From NCBI GenBank assembly GCA_016177875.1, contig JACOUL010000033.1, forward strand, positions 62,001 through 126,000: a DNA stretch of 64,000 bases. Direction: 5' to 3'. The translations under genes were made by a program, and so were the position numbers. Of the stretch, positions 44,158-55,938 are shown one piece after another. The notes beneath the pieces are model-generated. The model saw only the letters and a list, made by a program, of their open reading frames with translations, had not been told where the DNA came from and searched no databases. Source of the DNA: Burkholderiales bacterium. GTDB lineage: Bacteria; Pseudomonadota; Gammaproteobacteria; Burkholderiales; Burkholderiaceae_D. How positions within the stretch are numbered: the first letter of the stretch is position 1; every line of letters starts with the position of its first letter.

Positions 44158-44349
44158 ATGAAAATCTTGCGTCTATTCATGATTGCTGCGATTGCCATCG
44201 CTTTTAACACGCCGGCCGCCTATGCCAAGTCGATGAGCGGTGCTCAAAAGAGCCGCGCAACCAGCTCTAAGGCTAAAAATGTCAGCGGTACACAAAAGAG
44301 CAAGACCACCAGCTCCGCAGCAAAGAGCAAGCGCAATTCCAAGCGTTAA
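44158..44349 (+). CDS. Secreted Lys/Ser/Thr-rich repeat peptide
   Basis: 63 residues; AAGGGAG precedes the ATG. Signal peptide of about 23 residues ending AYA. The mature 40 residues contain a duplicated unit (SGAQKSRATSSKAK and SGTQKSKTTSSAAK) and end KRNSKR; strongly basic, no acidic residue. Could bind nucleic acid, envelope polymers or act as a small periplasmic stress protein. A bidirectional terminator follows 11 bases after its stop. Confidence 0.65.
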   Translation: MKILRLFMIAAIAIAFNTPAAYAKSMSGAQKSRATSSKAKNVSGTQKSKTTSSAAKSKRNSKR

Positions 44350-44360
44350 AGATTTTTCGA

Positions 44361-44404
44361 AAAAAAAACGGCGAGCGCTGCAAAGCGGCTCGCCGTTTTT
44401 TTTT
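44361..44404. terminator. Bidirectional rho-independent terminator
   Basis: Stem GGCGAGC/GCTCGCC flanked by A8 on the left and T9 on the right, with an 11-base loop. It serves the rightward small gene ending at 44349 and the leftward ettA gene ending at 44419. Confidence 0.85.
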
Positions 44405-44418
44405 GGGGCGCGCTGTGA

Positions 44419-46086
<1,668 letters not shown>

Positions 46087-46131
46087 CTGATATCGCGAAT
46101 GCGGTGAAAAGGAAGGCGATAGGATACCAGT

Positions 46132-47019
46132 TTAATTCGCCGCTACAGGCTTTGCGGCCCAGTTACGCCATAAACTTTCCAGCGAATAGACGGCGAGTGC
46201 CGCCCAGATCAAGACAAAGCCGACCAGGCGTGCACCGCCGAAGGGTTCGTGATACAGCCACACGCCCAAGAGAAATTGCAAAGTCGGACCGATGTATTGC
46301 AGGATGCCCAGCAGAGATAAAGGAATGCGGCGCGCGCCGGCCGCGAAGAGTAATAAGGGAGTTGCCGTAATCGGCCCGGTTGAAGCCAATAGCCATTGCG
46401 TGTTTGCCGGCGCCACCAGAAAAGCATTCGTGTTTTGCATCGCCAGCCAAGCGAGATAAATAAAGGCGACCGGAAACAAAACCAAGGTCTCCAGCGACAA
46501 GCCTTCCAACGCGCCAAGCACCGCCGTTTTGCGCAGCAATCCGTAAGTCCCGAACGTGACCGCCAAGGTCAAGCCGATCCACGGCAAATTTCCGCTATGC
46601 CAGGTAAGCCAACAGACACCAATGGCGGCCAAGCCGACCGCCGCCCATTGCATGGGACGCAGACGCTCGCGCAACAGCAAAAAACCGAGCACCACGTTCA
46701 GCAGCGGCGTAATGAAGTAACCGAGGCTGGCATCCACCACGCGGCCATGATTGACTGCCCAGATATACGTGAACCAGTTGGCAGCCAATAGGATGCCGCT
46801 CAATGTAAATCCGGCGAGCACGCGCGGTTGACGTACTACAGTCCCGATCCACGACCATTGCCGGCGCCAAGCAAGCACGACAAGCAGGAAAATCAGCGAC
46901 CACACCACGCGATGCATCAGAATTTGTTCAGCAGGGACTTCTTGCATCGCCTTGAAGTACATCGGGAACAAACCCCAGATGGCGTAAGCGGCGCAGGCGT
47001 AGATGATGCCGAGTTGCAT
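46132..47019 (-). CDS. rarD: EamA-family transporter RarD
   Basis: 295 residues from ATG 47019, which gives the usual RarD length (E. coli 296); upstream starts are possible. Ten TM helices in two EamA repeats, beginning LGIIYACAAYAIWGLFPMYF and containing HRVVWSLIF and YFITPLLNVVLGF, hallmarks of RarD. Inner-membrane metabolite exporter; substrate is not established (chloramphenicol sensitivity in E. coli gave the name). Forty-five bases before ettA on the same strand. Confidence 0.88.
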   Translation of the reverse strand: MQLGIIYACAAYAIWGLFPMYFKAMQEVPAEQILMHRVVWSLIFLLVVLAWRRQWSWIGTVVRQPRVLAGFTLSGILLAANWFTYIWAVNHGRVVDASLGYFITPLLNVVLGFLLLRERLRPMQWAAVGLAAIGVCWLTWHSGNLPWIGLTLAVTFGTYGLLRKTAVLGALEGLSLETLVLFPVAFIYLAWLAMQNTNAFLVAPANTQWLLASTGPITATPLLLFAAGARRIPLSLLGILQYIGPTLQFLLGVWLYHEPFGGARLVGFVLIWAALAVYSLESLWRNWAAKPVAAN

Positions 47020-47126
47020 GGAATCCGATACGGTATGAAAAGAAGTGGCGTTGGTGAGCAAAAGAATTATCGCAGCAATCTTTCGAGGCTGCTTTCAAGG
47101 CGTGCGGAAGCCAAACAACAGCGCAA

Positions 47127-48449
47127 TTACGGCTTTTTCGGATGAGCAGTATCGTTTTGCATGAATGCCTCCGGAGCATCGGCCTCTTCAGATGCGCCGC
47201 GCTCAAGATGCGCATGCATCCGCGCCTTATCCAAGTCGCCGGTCCAGCCCGCGACAACCAGCGTCGCGACGCAGTTGCCGATCAGGTTGGTCAATGCGCG
47301 CGCTTCCGACATAAAGCGATCAATGCCGAGAATAAGGGCGAGACCGACCGCCGGTACATTCCCGACGGCCGATAAAGTCGCCGCCAGCACGATGAAGCCG
47401 CTGCCGGTAACCCCGGCGGCTCCCTTGGAAGTCAACAGTAGGACCAGCAGCAAAGTGAGTTGCTGCGTCAATGTCATTGGGGTATTGGTCGCCTGCGCGA
47501 TGAATAGCGCGGCCATCGTCAGGTAAATCGAGGTGCCGTCCAAGTTGAACGAATAACCGGCAGGAACGACCAGGCCAACCGTGGATTTCTTCGCGCCGAG
47601 ATTTTCCATTTTCGCCATGATGCGCGGCAGTACCGACTCGGACGATGAAGTGCCGAGCACAATGAACAATTCTTCCTTGATGTATTTGATCAGCTTCCAA
47701 ATCGAAAAACCGCGCAGGTGCGCAATAAGCCCCAATACGCCGAATATGAAAATGAGACAGGTCAGATAAAACGCCCCCATCAACTTGCCTAGCGATAGGA
47801 GCGAGTGAATGCCGTATTTGCCGATGGTAAAAGCCATAGCGCCGAACGCGCCGATCGGCGCGACGCGCATTACGATGCCGACGATGCCGAACAGCACATG
47901 TGAGAGCTTGTCGATGAATTCAAATACAGGACTATTTTTGCCGCCGAAACGATGTAAAGCAAAACCAAACAGAATGGAAAAGAACAGCACCTGCAGAATG
48001 TCGCCTTTGGCGAAGGCATCGATGACATTGGAGGGAATGATATTGAGCAGGAAGTCAGTCGTGCTTTGCATCTTGCCGGGGCCGGCATAGGCTTCCACGC
48101 TTTTGCTGTCGAGCGTGCGCACATCCACATTCATGCCGCCGCCCGGCTGAATCAGATTCACGACAATTAATCCGACAATTAAAGAGATGGTGCTGACGAT
48201 TTCAAAGTAGAGCAGGGCCAGGCCGCCGGTCTTGCCGACTTTTTTCATGTCTTCCATGCCGGCGATTCCCAATACCACGGTGCAGAAGATAATCGGCGCA
48301 ATCACCATCTTGATGAGCTTGATAAAACCATCTCCCAGCGGTTTCATGGCTGCGCCGGTTTGCGGATAGAAATGCCCGAGCAACACGCCGATCGCAATCG
48401 CGGTCAGCACTTGAACATATAGAGAACGGTAGAGAGGTTTTTTTGCCAT
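47127..48449 (-). CDS. dctA: C4-dicarboxylate:proton symporter DctA
   Basis: 440 residues. Glutamate-transporter (SLC1) fold with [13 protein letters not shown] (substrate-binding hairpin), [13 protein letters not shown], and [19 protein letters not shown]. DctA takes up succinate, fumarate and malate with protons. The C-terminus is a soluble charged tail. Lies 77 bases downstream of icmF on the same strand, possibly linked to acyl-CoA metabolism entering at succinyl-CoA, but an own promoter is equally likely. Confidence 0.93.
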   Translation of the reverse strand: MAKKPLYRSLYVQVLTAIAIGVLLGHFYPQTGAAMKPLGDGFIKLIKMVIAPIIFCTVVLGIAGMEDMKKVGKTGGLALLYFEIVSTISLIVGLIVVNLIQPGGGMNVDVRTLDSKSVEAYAGPGKMQSTTDFLLNIIPSNVIDAFAKGDILQVLFFSILFGFALHRFGGKNSPVFEFIDKLSHVLFGIVGIVMRVAPIGAFGAMAFTIGKYGIHSLLSLGKLMGAFYLTCLIFIFGVLGLIAHLRGFSIWKLIKYIKEELFIVLGTSSSESVLPRIMAKMENLGAKKSTVGLVVPAGYSFNLDGTSIYLTMAALFIAQATNTPMTLTQQLTLLLVLLLTSKGAAGVTGSGFIVLAATLSAVGNVPAVGLALILGIDRFMSEARALTNLIGNCVATLVVAGWTGDLDKARMHAHLERGASEEADAPEAFMQNDTAHPKKP

Positions 48450-48526
48450 GGCGCCCGAGCAGCATCAATATCGTCATTTATTGTGAAGCATCGCCGACGC
48501 GCCAAAATTCATGCGGTACGGCGTGC

Positions 48527-51500
48527 TTACATATTACGACGATATTGACCGCCGACGGCGAACAATGCATCCGTGATTTGACCGAGCGAACATACGCGCA
48601 CGGCTTGCATCAATTGCGAGAAGACATTGCGGTTATCGATCACGGCTTGCTGCAATGCCGCCAATGCTGCCGGCGCCTCGCTTGCATGACGCGCATGAAA
48701 ATCCGCCAAGCGGTTTAGCTGCGATTGCTTTTCATCTTCGGTCGAGCGCGCCAATTCCAGCGCGGGCGGCGAGGCATCGCCTTGCGGATTTTTGAAAGTA
48801 TTGACGCCGACGATCGGCAGGCTGCCGTCGTGTTTCTTGTGTTCGTAGAGAAGCGATTCTTCCTGGATCTTGCTGCGCTGGTAGCCGGTTTCCATCGCGC
48901 CTAAAACACCGCCGCGTTCGGCGATGCGTTCGAATTCCTGCAGCACCGCTTCTTCCAGCAGATCGGTCAATTCTTCAATGATGAAGCTGCCTTGATGGGG
49001 ATTTTCATTTTTCGCCAAGCCCCATTCGCGGTTGATGATCAGCTGGATGGCCAAAGCGCGACGTACGGAATCGTCGGTCGGCGTGGTGATCGCTTCGTCG
49101 TAGGCATTGGTGTGCAGCGAATTGCAGTTGTCGTAGATGGCGATGAGCGCCTGCAGCGTGGTGCGGATATCGTTGAAGTCGATTTCTTGCGCATGCAGGG
49201 ACCGGCCGGAAGTCTGAATGTGGTACTTGAGTTTTTGCGAACGTTCGTTGGCGCCGTACTTGTCGCGCATTGCAACCGCCCAGATGCGGCGCGCCACGCG
49301 TCCGAGCACCGTGTATTCCGGGTCCATGCCGTTACTGAAGAAGAACGACAAATTCGGCGCGAAATCGTCGATCTTCATGCCGCGCGCGAGATAGGCCTCC
49401 ACCAGCGTAAAACCGTTGGAAAGCGTGAAGGCAAGCTGCGAAATCGGATTGGCGCCGGCTTCGGCGATATGATAGCCGGAGATCGAGACCGAATAAAAAT
49501 TGCGCACCCCATGCTCGACGAAATATTCTTGGATATCGCCCATCACCTTGAGCGAAAACTCGGTCGAGAAGATGCACGTGTTTTGCCCCTGGTCTTCCTT
49601 CAAGATATCGGCTTGCACGGTGCCGCGCACGTTTTGCAACACCCATTCGCGCAATTGCCCGGCTTCTTCTGCCTCGGGCTCGCGCTTGTGTTCATCGCGG
49701 AAGCGATCGATGCGCTGGTCGATGGCCGCATTCATGAACATCGCGAGTATCGTCGGCGCGGGGCCGTTGATGGTCATCGACACCGAGGTCGACGGATCGC
49801 ACAAATCGAAGCCGTCGTACAGCGTCTTCAAGTCGTCGAGGGTGGCGATGGAGACGCCTGCATTGCCGATCTTGCCGTAGATATCCGGACGCAATGCCGG
49901 ATCGGCGCCATACAGCGTGACGGAATCGAACGCAGTCGATAAACGCTTGGCGGGCATGCCTTGCGATAGCAGTTTGAAGCGCCGGTTGGTGCGGAACGCA
50001 TCGCCTTCGCCGGCAAACATGCGGGTCGGATCTTCACCATCTTCGTCACCCCGGCGCTTGAACGCGAATACGCCGGCTGTGTAGGGAAAAGCGCCCGGCA
50101 CATTTTCCAAGAGCAGCCAGCGCAGGATTTCGCCATGATCCTCGAAGCGCGGCAGAGCCACTTTGCGGATCGTCGTGCCGGATAAAGTTTGCTGTGTGAG
50201 TTTGATGCGTACCTCTTTGCCGCGCACGGCCGTCACCAGCTCGTCGCCGGCGTAAGAAGCTTGCAATGCAGGCCAGTCGGCAAGCAGTTTTTTGGCGCTT
50301 GCATCGAGTGAGGCATCGCGCGCAGCAATCAAATCATCCATGTCAAGCTGCTTGCCGGCCGCATTGAGCATGCGTTTCGATTCGATTAAGTGTTGGCGTT
50401 CGCGTGCTACCTGAGTTTGTGACTGTGCGCGTCGATGATAGTCGCGTACCGTATCGGCAATTTCGGCAAGATAGCGATTGCGTGCGGGCGGCACAATGGT
50501 GTTGCGGCCGGAAGAGAAGCGTGCGCGTACGGATTGCAGCCGGCCCGGTTTGGCAGTCAATCCCAATTCAGTCAGTCTCGGCAGCAAGGCTTGATACAAA
50601 GCGGTCACGCCATCGTCATTGAAGCGCGACGCTTGCGTGCCGAAAACCGGCATATCTTCCGGCGAACGGCTCCATAGCTCGTGATTGCGTTGATATTGCT
50701 TGGTGACGTCGCGCAGCGCATCTTGCGCGCCCTTGCGGTCGAACTTGTTGATTGCCACAAAATCGGCGAAGTCCAGCATGTCGATTTTCTCGAGCTGGGA
50801 TGCCGCGCCGTATTCCGGCGTCATCACATACAAGCTCACGTCCACATGCGGCACGATCGCGGCGTCTCCTTGGCCGATGCCGGATGTTTCCACGATCACC
50901 AAATCGAAGCCAGAGACCTTGCATGCCGCGATGACTTCGGGCAGCGCTTGTGAAATCTCCGAGCCGGTGTCGCGCGTGGCGAGCGAACGCATGAGGACAC
51001 GCGACGAGCCGTGCCAGGCTTGAATCGCATTCATGCGAATGCGGTCGCCCAGCAAAGCGCCGCCCGATTTGCGGCGCGAAGGGTCGATCGAGATGATGGC
51101 GATGTCGAGCATGTCATCCTGGTCGAGCCGCAGGCGGCGCACCAGCTCATCGGTGAGCGACGATTTGCCGGCGCCCCCGGTGCCGGTGATGCCCAACACC
51201 GGTGTCTTGATATTTTCTGCCGCTTGTATCAATGCAGCTTTTATTGCCGTGTCGGCCCGGATATTTTCCAGTGCCGTGACGATTTGCGCGAGCGTGCGCT
51301 GACGCGTGCCGGCATCCTTGACTTGCAAAGCATCGATAGAAGAGGGGGCATACACTGACAAATCCGTATCGCATGCCTGCATCATCGATTGAATCATGCC
51401 GACCAGACCCATGCGCTGTCCGTCTTGCGGGCTGAAGATGCGCGCCACGCCATATGCATGCAGTTCGTCGATTTCCGCCGGCACGATGACGCCGCCGCCG

Positions 51501-51817
51501 CCGCCGAATACCTTGATGTGCGCGCCGCCGCGCGCCTTGAGCAAGTCGATCATGTACTTGAAGTACTCGACATGTCCGCCCTGGTAGCTGGACACCGCAA
51601 TGCCGTGAACATCTTCTTGCAAGGCGGCCGTGACGATTTCGTCGACCGAGCGGTTGTGCCCCAAATGAATGACTTCAGCGCCCTGCGCAATGAGAATGCG
51701 GCGCATGATATTGATCGCCGCATCATGACCGTCGAATAGCGATGCCGCGGTGACAAAGCGCAGTTTGTTTTTTGCTTTGCAGCCGGCCGGATCGCCGGTA
51801 GCGGACATGTCAATCAT
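48527..51817 (-). CDS. icmF: Fused isobutyryl-CoA mutase IcmF
   Basis: 1096 residues, matching IcmF. N-terminal cobalamin-binding domain ([15 protein letters not shown]; His ligand), then the MeaI-like G-protein chaperone with P-loop [27 protein letters not shown], and NKFD. The TIM-barrel acyl-CoA mutase domain follows ([40 protein letters not shown]). It interconverts isobutyryl-CoA and butyryl-CoA (also isovaleryl/pivalyl-CoA) with coenzyme B12; the GTPase domain loads and protects the cofactor. AAGGAAG precedes ATG 51817. A LiuR-like operator lies just upstream. Confidence 0.93.
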   Translation of the reverse strand: MIDMSATGDPAGCKAKNKLRFVTAASLFDGHDAAINIMRRILIAQGAEVIHLGHNRSVDEIVTAALQEDVHGIAVSSYQGGHVEYFKYMIDLLKARGGAHIKVFGGGGGVIVPAEIDELHAYGVARIFSPQDGQRMGLVGMIQSMMQACDTDLSVYAPSSIDALQVKDAGTRQRTLAQIVTALENIRADTAIKAALIQAAENIKTPVLGITGTGGAGKSSLTDELVRRLRLDQDDMLDIAIISIDPSRRKSGGALLGDRIRMNAIQAWHGSSRVLMRSLATRDTGSEISQALPEVIAACKVSGFDLVIVETSGIGQGDAAIVPHVDVSLYVMTPEYGAASQLEKIDMLDFADFVAINKFDRKGAQDALRDVTKQYQRNHELWSRSPEDMPVFGTQASRFNDDGVTALYQALLPRLTELGLTAKPGRLQSVRARFSSGRNTIVPPARNRYLAEIADTVRDYHRRAQSQTQVARERQHLIESKRMLNAAGKQLDMDDLIAARDASLDASAKKLLADWPALQASYAGDELVTAVRGKEVRIKLTQQTLSGTTIRKVALPRFEDHGEILRWLLLENVPGAFPYTAGVFAFKRRGDEDGEDPTRMFAGEGDAFRTNRRFKLLSQGMPAKRLSTAFDSVTLYGADPALRPDIYGKIGNAGVSIATLDDLKTLYDGFDLCDPSTSVSMTINGPAPTILAMFMNAAIDQRIDRFRDEHKREPEAEEAGQLREWVLQNVRGTVQADILKEDQGQNTCIFSTEFSLKVMGDIQEYFVEHGVRNFYSVSISGYHIAEAGANPISQLAFTLSNGFTLVEAYLARGMKIDDFAPNLSFFFSNGMDPEYTVLGRVARRIWAVAMRDKYGANERSQKLKYHIQTSGRSLHAQEIDFNDIRTTLQALIAIYDNCNSLHTNAYDEAITTPTDDSVRRALAIQLIINREWGLAKNENPHQGSFIIEELTDLLEEAVLQEFERIAERGGVLGAMETGYQRSKIQEESLLYEHKKHDGSLPIVGVNTFKNPQGDASPPALELARSTEDEKQSQLNRLADFHARHASEAPAALAALQQAVIDNRNVFSQLMQAVRVCSLGQITDALFAVGGQYRRNM

Positions 51818-51844
51818 CAATCTTCCTTGTAGAGCGCATGCATC

Positions 51845-51864
51845 TGACGTTTACGTTAACGTCA
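51845..51864. promoter_or_regulatory. LiuR-like inverted repeat upstream of icmF
   Basis: TGACGT-N8-ACGTCA (minus strand reads TTGACGTTAACGTAAACG and on), 28 bases before the icmF start. It resembles the MerR-family LiuR operators described upstream of branched-chain amino-acid and fatty-acid degradation genes in Proteobacteria; identification from memory. Confidence 0.45.
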
Positions 51865-52026
51865 ATTGCCATAGTTTAGCACTCCCTCAACTCCGAAATG
51901 CAAGAAGAGAAGGAGCTTGCTGCGCCGCACCAAGGCGGCTTCATGCATTTGCATGATTCCCTTCGGTCCTCTCTCTGCCTAAAGTGCGGCATCGGTTGAT
52001 GAAACCGCAAATCCCCATGGAGATAA

Positions 52027-53334
52027 ATGATGAAACACCCAAAAAAATGGCTAGCGCTACTGTACTTATCCATTGCCGTCATGGTGTCCGCTTGCGGCGG
52101 AGGAAGCTCGGATTCAACGACGAGCACGGCGACGGTGACGACGCTGGGCGAGACCTCCGTCATCATCGACGGCACCGCGCCTGGCGATCCGAAAGAGAGC
52201 ATTTATGTCAGAAAGGTCGGTCATGGACCGAAAACTATTTTCCTCGTGCCCGGCAATAACACTTCGGGCCAAACTTTCGAAGGCATGCTTGGCGTATTCA
52301 GCTCGGTGGATGCGTTCAACGATGCCTATACTGTTTATACCTTCGATTATCGCGGCAGCGGTAAATCGAGTTACAACAAGAAAGTCGCCTCGCTGAAGGA
52401 TTTCGCCACCGACTTTGAAAAGGTGATGAACAAGATTGCCGACTTCCCGACATCCGGCGTGACGCTGGTCGGTTATTCGATGGGTTTCGGCGTGGCGCTG
52501 GAGATGGCGATCGCCAATCCGGGACGCTATGCCAACATTGTCGGCTTAGCCGGCATCGGCACGCGCGGCATACGCGTGAGTTTCAATGCCGGACAAGCGG
52601 GCACCGACTCTGCCGGCCAAACCTGGGCGGCGGGCGATTGGCTTACCGTGTCTGACGATGCCAAGGGCGTGGTCGGCGCCGAGTTCCAGCAGCGTGTTTG
52701 GCAAGGCGAGCAGCGTACTTACACCAACGTGAAAAACATTTGGGATATGCTGGTCTACAACGATGTATTGAAATACGACATCACCAAGGCGTTCACCGCC
52801 GCCGCCATCACCGATTCCACCTTCACGACTTCGCCCAACTACAGCGGTTCCTTGCTCGACGGCTTGCGTATCCAGTACATGCCCGAGTCGCTCTACTATG
52901 CGCACAAGTTCAATGTGTCGCGCGCCGATGTGATCAAGCCGACCGCCAACGCGAACGGCGTATCGGTGGTGATTAAAGCGGACAACCGCTTGGGTACTTT
53001 GTTGACGGGTAAAAATGCGCTGCTGGTCAAAGCGAGCACCGATTTCGCTACTTGGCGCGGCGACCAAGTCGTGTACGACAATTACACGGCCACCTCCAAA
53101 TACGATTTGAAGCAAGCCGGCGCAAATGTGAATGCCGTCATGATCAATCCGAACCAAGGATTCGACCATGGCTTCCCGGTCGCGCGTCCTTTGGAAGCAG
53201 TCAAGCTGATCGATACCTTCATTAAAGGCACACTCTCGGCCAGCACCGCCTCCACTGCATTGAGCGGCGCGACTGTGGCCTATTACCCGAACTCGGAAAC
53301 CACCTGGGAAACCAATACCTTCACCGGCTTCTGA
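52027..53334 (+). CDS. Lipoprotein alpha/beta hydrolase
   Basis: 435 residues. Lipoprotein signal with lipobox VSAC (Cys near residue 23) followed by GGGSS, so anchored in the envelope. Alpha/beta hydrolase fold: VPGNNTSG near the oxyanion region, nucleophile Ser in VGYSMGFG, TFDYRGSGKS, and a late His (NQGFDHGFP). Substrate unknown; a link to extracellular ester or PHA oligomer breakdown is conceivable given the depolymerases elsewhere. GGAG precedes ATG 52027/52030. A strong terminator follows. Confidence 0.8.
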   Translation: MMKHPKKWLALLYLSIAVMVSACGGGSSDSTTSTATVTTLGETSVIIDGTAPGDPKESIYVRKVGHGPKTIFLVPGNNTSGQTFEGMLGVFSSVDAFNDAYTVYTFDYRGSGKSSYNKKVASLKDFATDFEKVMNKIADFPTSGVTLVGYSMGFGVALEMAIANPGRYANIVGLAGIGTRGIRVSFNAGQAGTDSAGQTWAAGDWLTVSDDAKGVVGAEFQQRVWQGEQRTYTNVKNIWDMLVYNDVLKYDITKAFTAAAITDSTFTTSPNYSGSLLDGLRIQYMPESLYYAHKFNVSRADVIKPTANANGVSVVIKADNRLGTLLTGKNALLVKASTDFATWRGDQVVYDNYTATSKYDLKQAGANVNAVMINPNQGFDHGFPVARPLEAVKLIDTFIKGTLSASTASTALSGATVAYYPNSETTWETNTFTGF

Positions 53335-53389
53335 ACCTCAACGCAAGTGCTGTCTCCATTCTGCCATCCTCCATAGTGGCAGATGGCTT

Positions 53390-53416
53390 GCCCGCTCCTA
53401 CAGGAGCGGGCCTTTT
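53390..53416 (+). terminator. Rho-independent terminator of the lipoprotein hydrolase
   Basis: 9-bp perfect stem GCCCGCTCC/GGAGCGGGC with loop TACA, followed by CTTTT. A second smaller dyad CTGCCA/TGGCAG lies at 53361-53382. The tail reaches the stop of the convergent LuxR-type gene. Confidence 0.85.
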
Positions 53417-54383
53417 ATGTTTGTGGGATACCGATCAAGAGTTGCGCCAACGCCGCCTTGTCATGCACATTCAGCTTGGCATACAGACTACTGAGTTGGC
53501 TGCGTACAGTGTTGGGGGAAACGCCTAACTCACGCGCGATTTCTTTGGCGCTCATGCCATCGGCAAATCGTCGCGCCACCGCTTGCTCGCTGGGCGTAAG
53601 AATGGCGAGCGATTCGAATCGGTGGGCGATGCAAATGAGGTAGGCATCCTGCCGCTTCATCGCTACTTCAATGTGACGGCCGCGATAGACGTATCCTGCC
53701 CCGAGATTGTCTTTCAAAGAAGTCGGCAGAATCTTGCCGCTATGGTCAGGCCACTCCAGCCGAAGCAAGTTGAAAAAATGCGGATCGGCGGCCTCCACGG
53801 TGCCGCGCGGATTCACCAAGGCCGACGCACGCAGTGTGCGTGATTCATCGAGCTGATCAAGAAGCTTTGCATGGCTGATGTCGATGGCGCGTGAAATATG
53901 CGACCAAGCCGCATGCAGACACTCGGCCTCGTTGCCGTGAAAGGGCGCGTCTTTGCTGCGGTAGAGCACCATCCAGCGGCCCGGTTGCCCTGCGGTCGGA
54001 TGGTCTCCATACAGCATCAGGTGCCGCAATTCATGCTTGCGCGCGAAGTCTTCCAGTGCATTGAGATTTTCACGGCCGTAAAGCGCAAGGCAGTCGACTG
54101 CCAAAGGCGCTGCCAAGCCGTTGAGGAAAGCGCCGGTCACCGGATCGCTTGCCGAGACTTGCGAGTAGTCGGCAAGCATCGCGTCGGAGCGGTTGTGAAT
54201 ATGGGCACGTACGATTTTCAGATCGACGTGCTCGTCGGTATACGTTTCTCCCATACCGAAGACGGCACCGTCAAAACCAACCCAGGGTTGCAGCAGACGT
54301 AAAACTTCAGGCGGAAAATCTTCGAGCGGCGCATTCTCTGCGAGATGATACAAATCCATCAACGTGCGCGAGAATGCTTGCAC
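53415..54383 (-). CDS. LuxR-type (HTH) transcriptional regulator
   Basis: 322 residues. C-terminal LuxR HTH (about 255-318: LTPSEQAVARRFADGMSAKE, then IARELGVSPNTVRSQLSSLY). The N-terminal 240 residues are not an acyl-homoserine-lactone domain or a receiver; they resemble a PAS/GAF-like sensory region (FDGAVFGMGETY). Signal unknown. It follows the diguanylate cyclase on the same strand by about 60 bases and may share its transcript. Confidence 0.82.
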   Translation of the reverse strand: MQAFSRTLMDLYHLAENAPLEDFPPEVLRLLQPWVGFDGAVFGMGETYTDEHVDLKIVRAHIHNRSDAMLADYSQVSASDPVTGAFLNGLAAPLAVDCLALYGRENLNALEDFARKHELRHLMLYGDHPTAGQPGRWMVLYRSKDAPFHGNEAECLHAAWSHISRAIDISHAKLLDQLDESRTLRASALVNPRGTVEAADPHFFNLLRLEWPDHSGKILPTSLKDNLGAGYVYRGRHIEVAMKRQDAYLICIAHRFESLAILTPSEQAVARRFADGMSAKEIARELGVSPNTVRSQLSSLYAKLNVHDKAALAQLLIGIPQT

Positions 54384-54442
54384 AGGATGCTCCCTTTTTC
54401 TTTGCAGACCTCGCCGAAGGAGATCTCAAAAGCCGGAGGAAA

Positions 54443-55471
54443 TCAGAAGAATTCGACTTCGTCGTTGGATACTTCGGAATGCAGCAAGCCATTGTTGACC
54501 AGCTCATTGTAGTAGCAGACTTGGTTGCGGCCGTGCGTCTTTGCATAATACAGCGCTTGGTCGGCATGGCCCAGGATCACTACCGGGGTTTCGCCGGAAA
54601 TGCTGACAAAGCCCAGGCTGACCGTCACTTGCCCAACTTGCGGGAAATTGTATTGCTCAACGTTGGCGCGGAAGCGCTCGAAAATTCTGCGCGCATCTTC
54701 CAGGGTGGTCGAGCGCAGCAAGATAACGAACTCTTCGCCGCCGAAACGGAAGATGCGGTCTTGCGATCGGAAGGACTGGCGCAGCAGGTTGGCAATCAGG
54801 ATCAGCACTTCGTCGCCGTATAAATGGCCGAAGGTATCGTTGATGCGCTTGAAGTGATCGATGTCTACCACCGCCAGCCACTGCTCTTTGGCGTCGCCAT
54901 GCCGGCGTTCGTCATCCGCACTGTTTTCGCTGGAGGTGACGGAACTCGCCATCTTCGAAAATTTTTCATCGAAGGTTTTGCGATTCAAGAGGCCGGTGAG
55001 CGAATCGCGTTCGCTATAGTCGAGCAGGTTCTGGAAATTACGATAAACGCTGAGGATGCCGCCCATCACATCCATGACTTGCGCGTTGAAGGGGACAGAA
55101 TTGGTGATCTCCAGGCAAGTAGTGACCTTGTCGTTCAGCCAAATCGGAATCCACATCACATATTCTTTGTTTGCGGTTTCTTCTTCCGCGGAATTCTGCC
55201 GGTGTTCGATGCAAGAAACCAGCGCAGGATAGTTCGACAGCGGCTCGCCGCCTTGATCGCCATCGGCATGTTCTTCGGTGGAGGCGACCTGGCCGTTTTT
55301 CAGCCATACGCGCGGACGCAGATAAAGTTCTTCGCGCAAACGGAAGATTTCGAGCACGCGCGCTTGCGTAGCGCCCACCAAGTCCTTGAGCGCCGAAATC
55401 ACGGAAATATCAAGCAGATTGTGGTCGCGGTGACCAGTCAGCTCTACTAGATGTTTCAGGAGATTTTCCAT
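54443..55471 (-). CDS. Diguanylate cyclase (GGDEF) with N-terminal GAF-like region
   Basis: 342 residues from ATG 55471 (a GTG at 55495 would add 8). N-terminal region of about 160 residues resembles a GAF-type sensor (ITNSVPFNAQVMDVMGGILS). GGDEF domain with intact active site GGEEF and an I-site RSQD exactly five residues before it, so product inhibition by c-di-GMP is expected. Makes c-di-GMP. An FNR-like dyad and further repeats lie in the upstream gap. Confidence 0.87.
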   Translation of the reverse strand: MENLLKHLVELTGHRDHNLLDISVISALKDLVGATQARVLEIFRLREELYLRPRVWLKNGQVASTEEHADGDQGGEPLSNYPALVSCIEHRQNSAEEETANKEYVMWIPIWLNDKVTTCLEITNSVPFNAQVMDVMGGILSVYRNFQNLLDYSERDSLTGLLNRKTFDEKFSKMASSVTSSENSADDERRHGDAKEQWLAVVDIDHFKRINDTFGHLYGDEVLILIANLLRQSFRSQDRIFRFGGEEFVILLRSTTLEDARRIFERFRANVEQYNFPQVGQVTVSLGFVSISGETPVVILGHADQALYYAKTHGRNQVCYYNELVNNGLLHSEVSNDEVEFF

Positions 55472-55650
55472 GATGGATTGTAGATGCGCGTTCACGATAA
55501 CAAGGCGCTAAATCGAATTGAGCAATTAAAAAGACAGCGCTCATATCGAACAGCAGCTTCTCGTTGATCTCTAGTGTCTCAGTGGTTTTAAGTTATTTAA
55601 CTATGGCAACAATGACGAATTTTATCCCAAACGCACTGCGGCAAGCCGTT

Positions 55651-55668
55651 TATTGACAAAGGTCAATA
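55651..55668. promoter_or_regulatory. FNR/CRP-like site
   Basis: TATTGAC-AAAG-GTCAATA, a perfect 7-bp dyad with 4-base spacer. The core TTGAC-N4-GTCAA is close to the FNR/ANR/DNR consensus TTGAT-N4-ATCAA. About 180 bases upstream of the diguanylate cyclase start. Confidence 0.45.
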
Positions 55669-55671
55669 TTA

Positions 55672-55695
55672 GCGCTTCTGAAGATATCGAAGCGC
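55672..55695. repeat. Inverted repeat flanked by AATATTA direct repeats
   Basis: GCGCTTC-N10-GAAGCGC, with AATATTA at 55666-55672 on the left and at 55699-55705 on the right. Directly adjoins the FNR-like site. Confidence 0.35.
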
Positions 55696-55938
55696 GCCAA
55701 TATTACTAAAAATATAATGTTTTGTCGCTACTTTGTCACTATTCCTGCTTCCCATCATAAATATTCCCTCAGTAAAACGAAATTACTTTTCGATTGGTAC
55801 CGCTAAATAGTTGGGCGATGGCAAGAGGTATGGCGATGTGGAGGGGAGGCAATGAGGTCGGGCGATAAACCGGCGACAAATATCATGGACGGTCGATTCG
55901 CGGCCCCTTAGCTGAACAAACGAATGTTCGTACAGGCC

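Larger units (their letters stand above)
55472..55938. other. AT-rich regulatory gap upstream of the diguanylate cyclase
   Basis: 467 bases without a gene. Between 55651 and 55707 there is an FNR-like dyad, a 7-bp inverted repeat with a 10-base loop, and two copies of AATATTA. The rest holds no recognisable gene, RNA or terminator. Confidence 0.5.
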
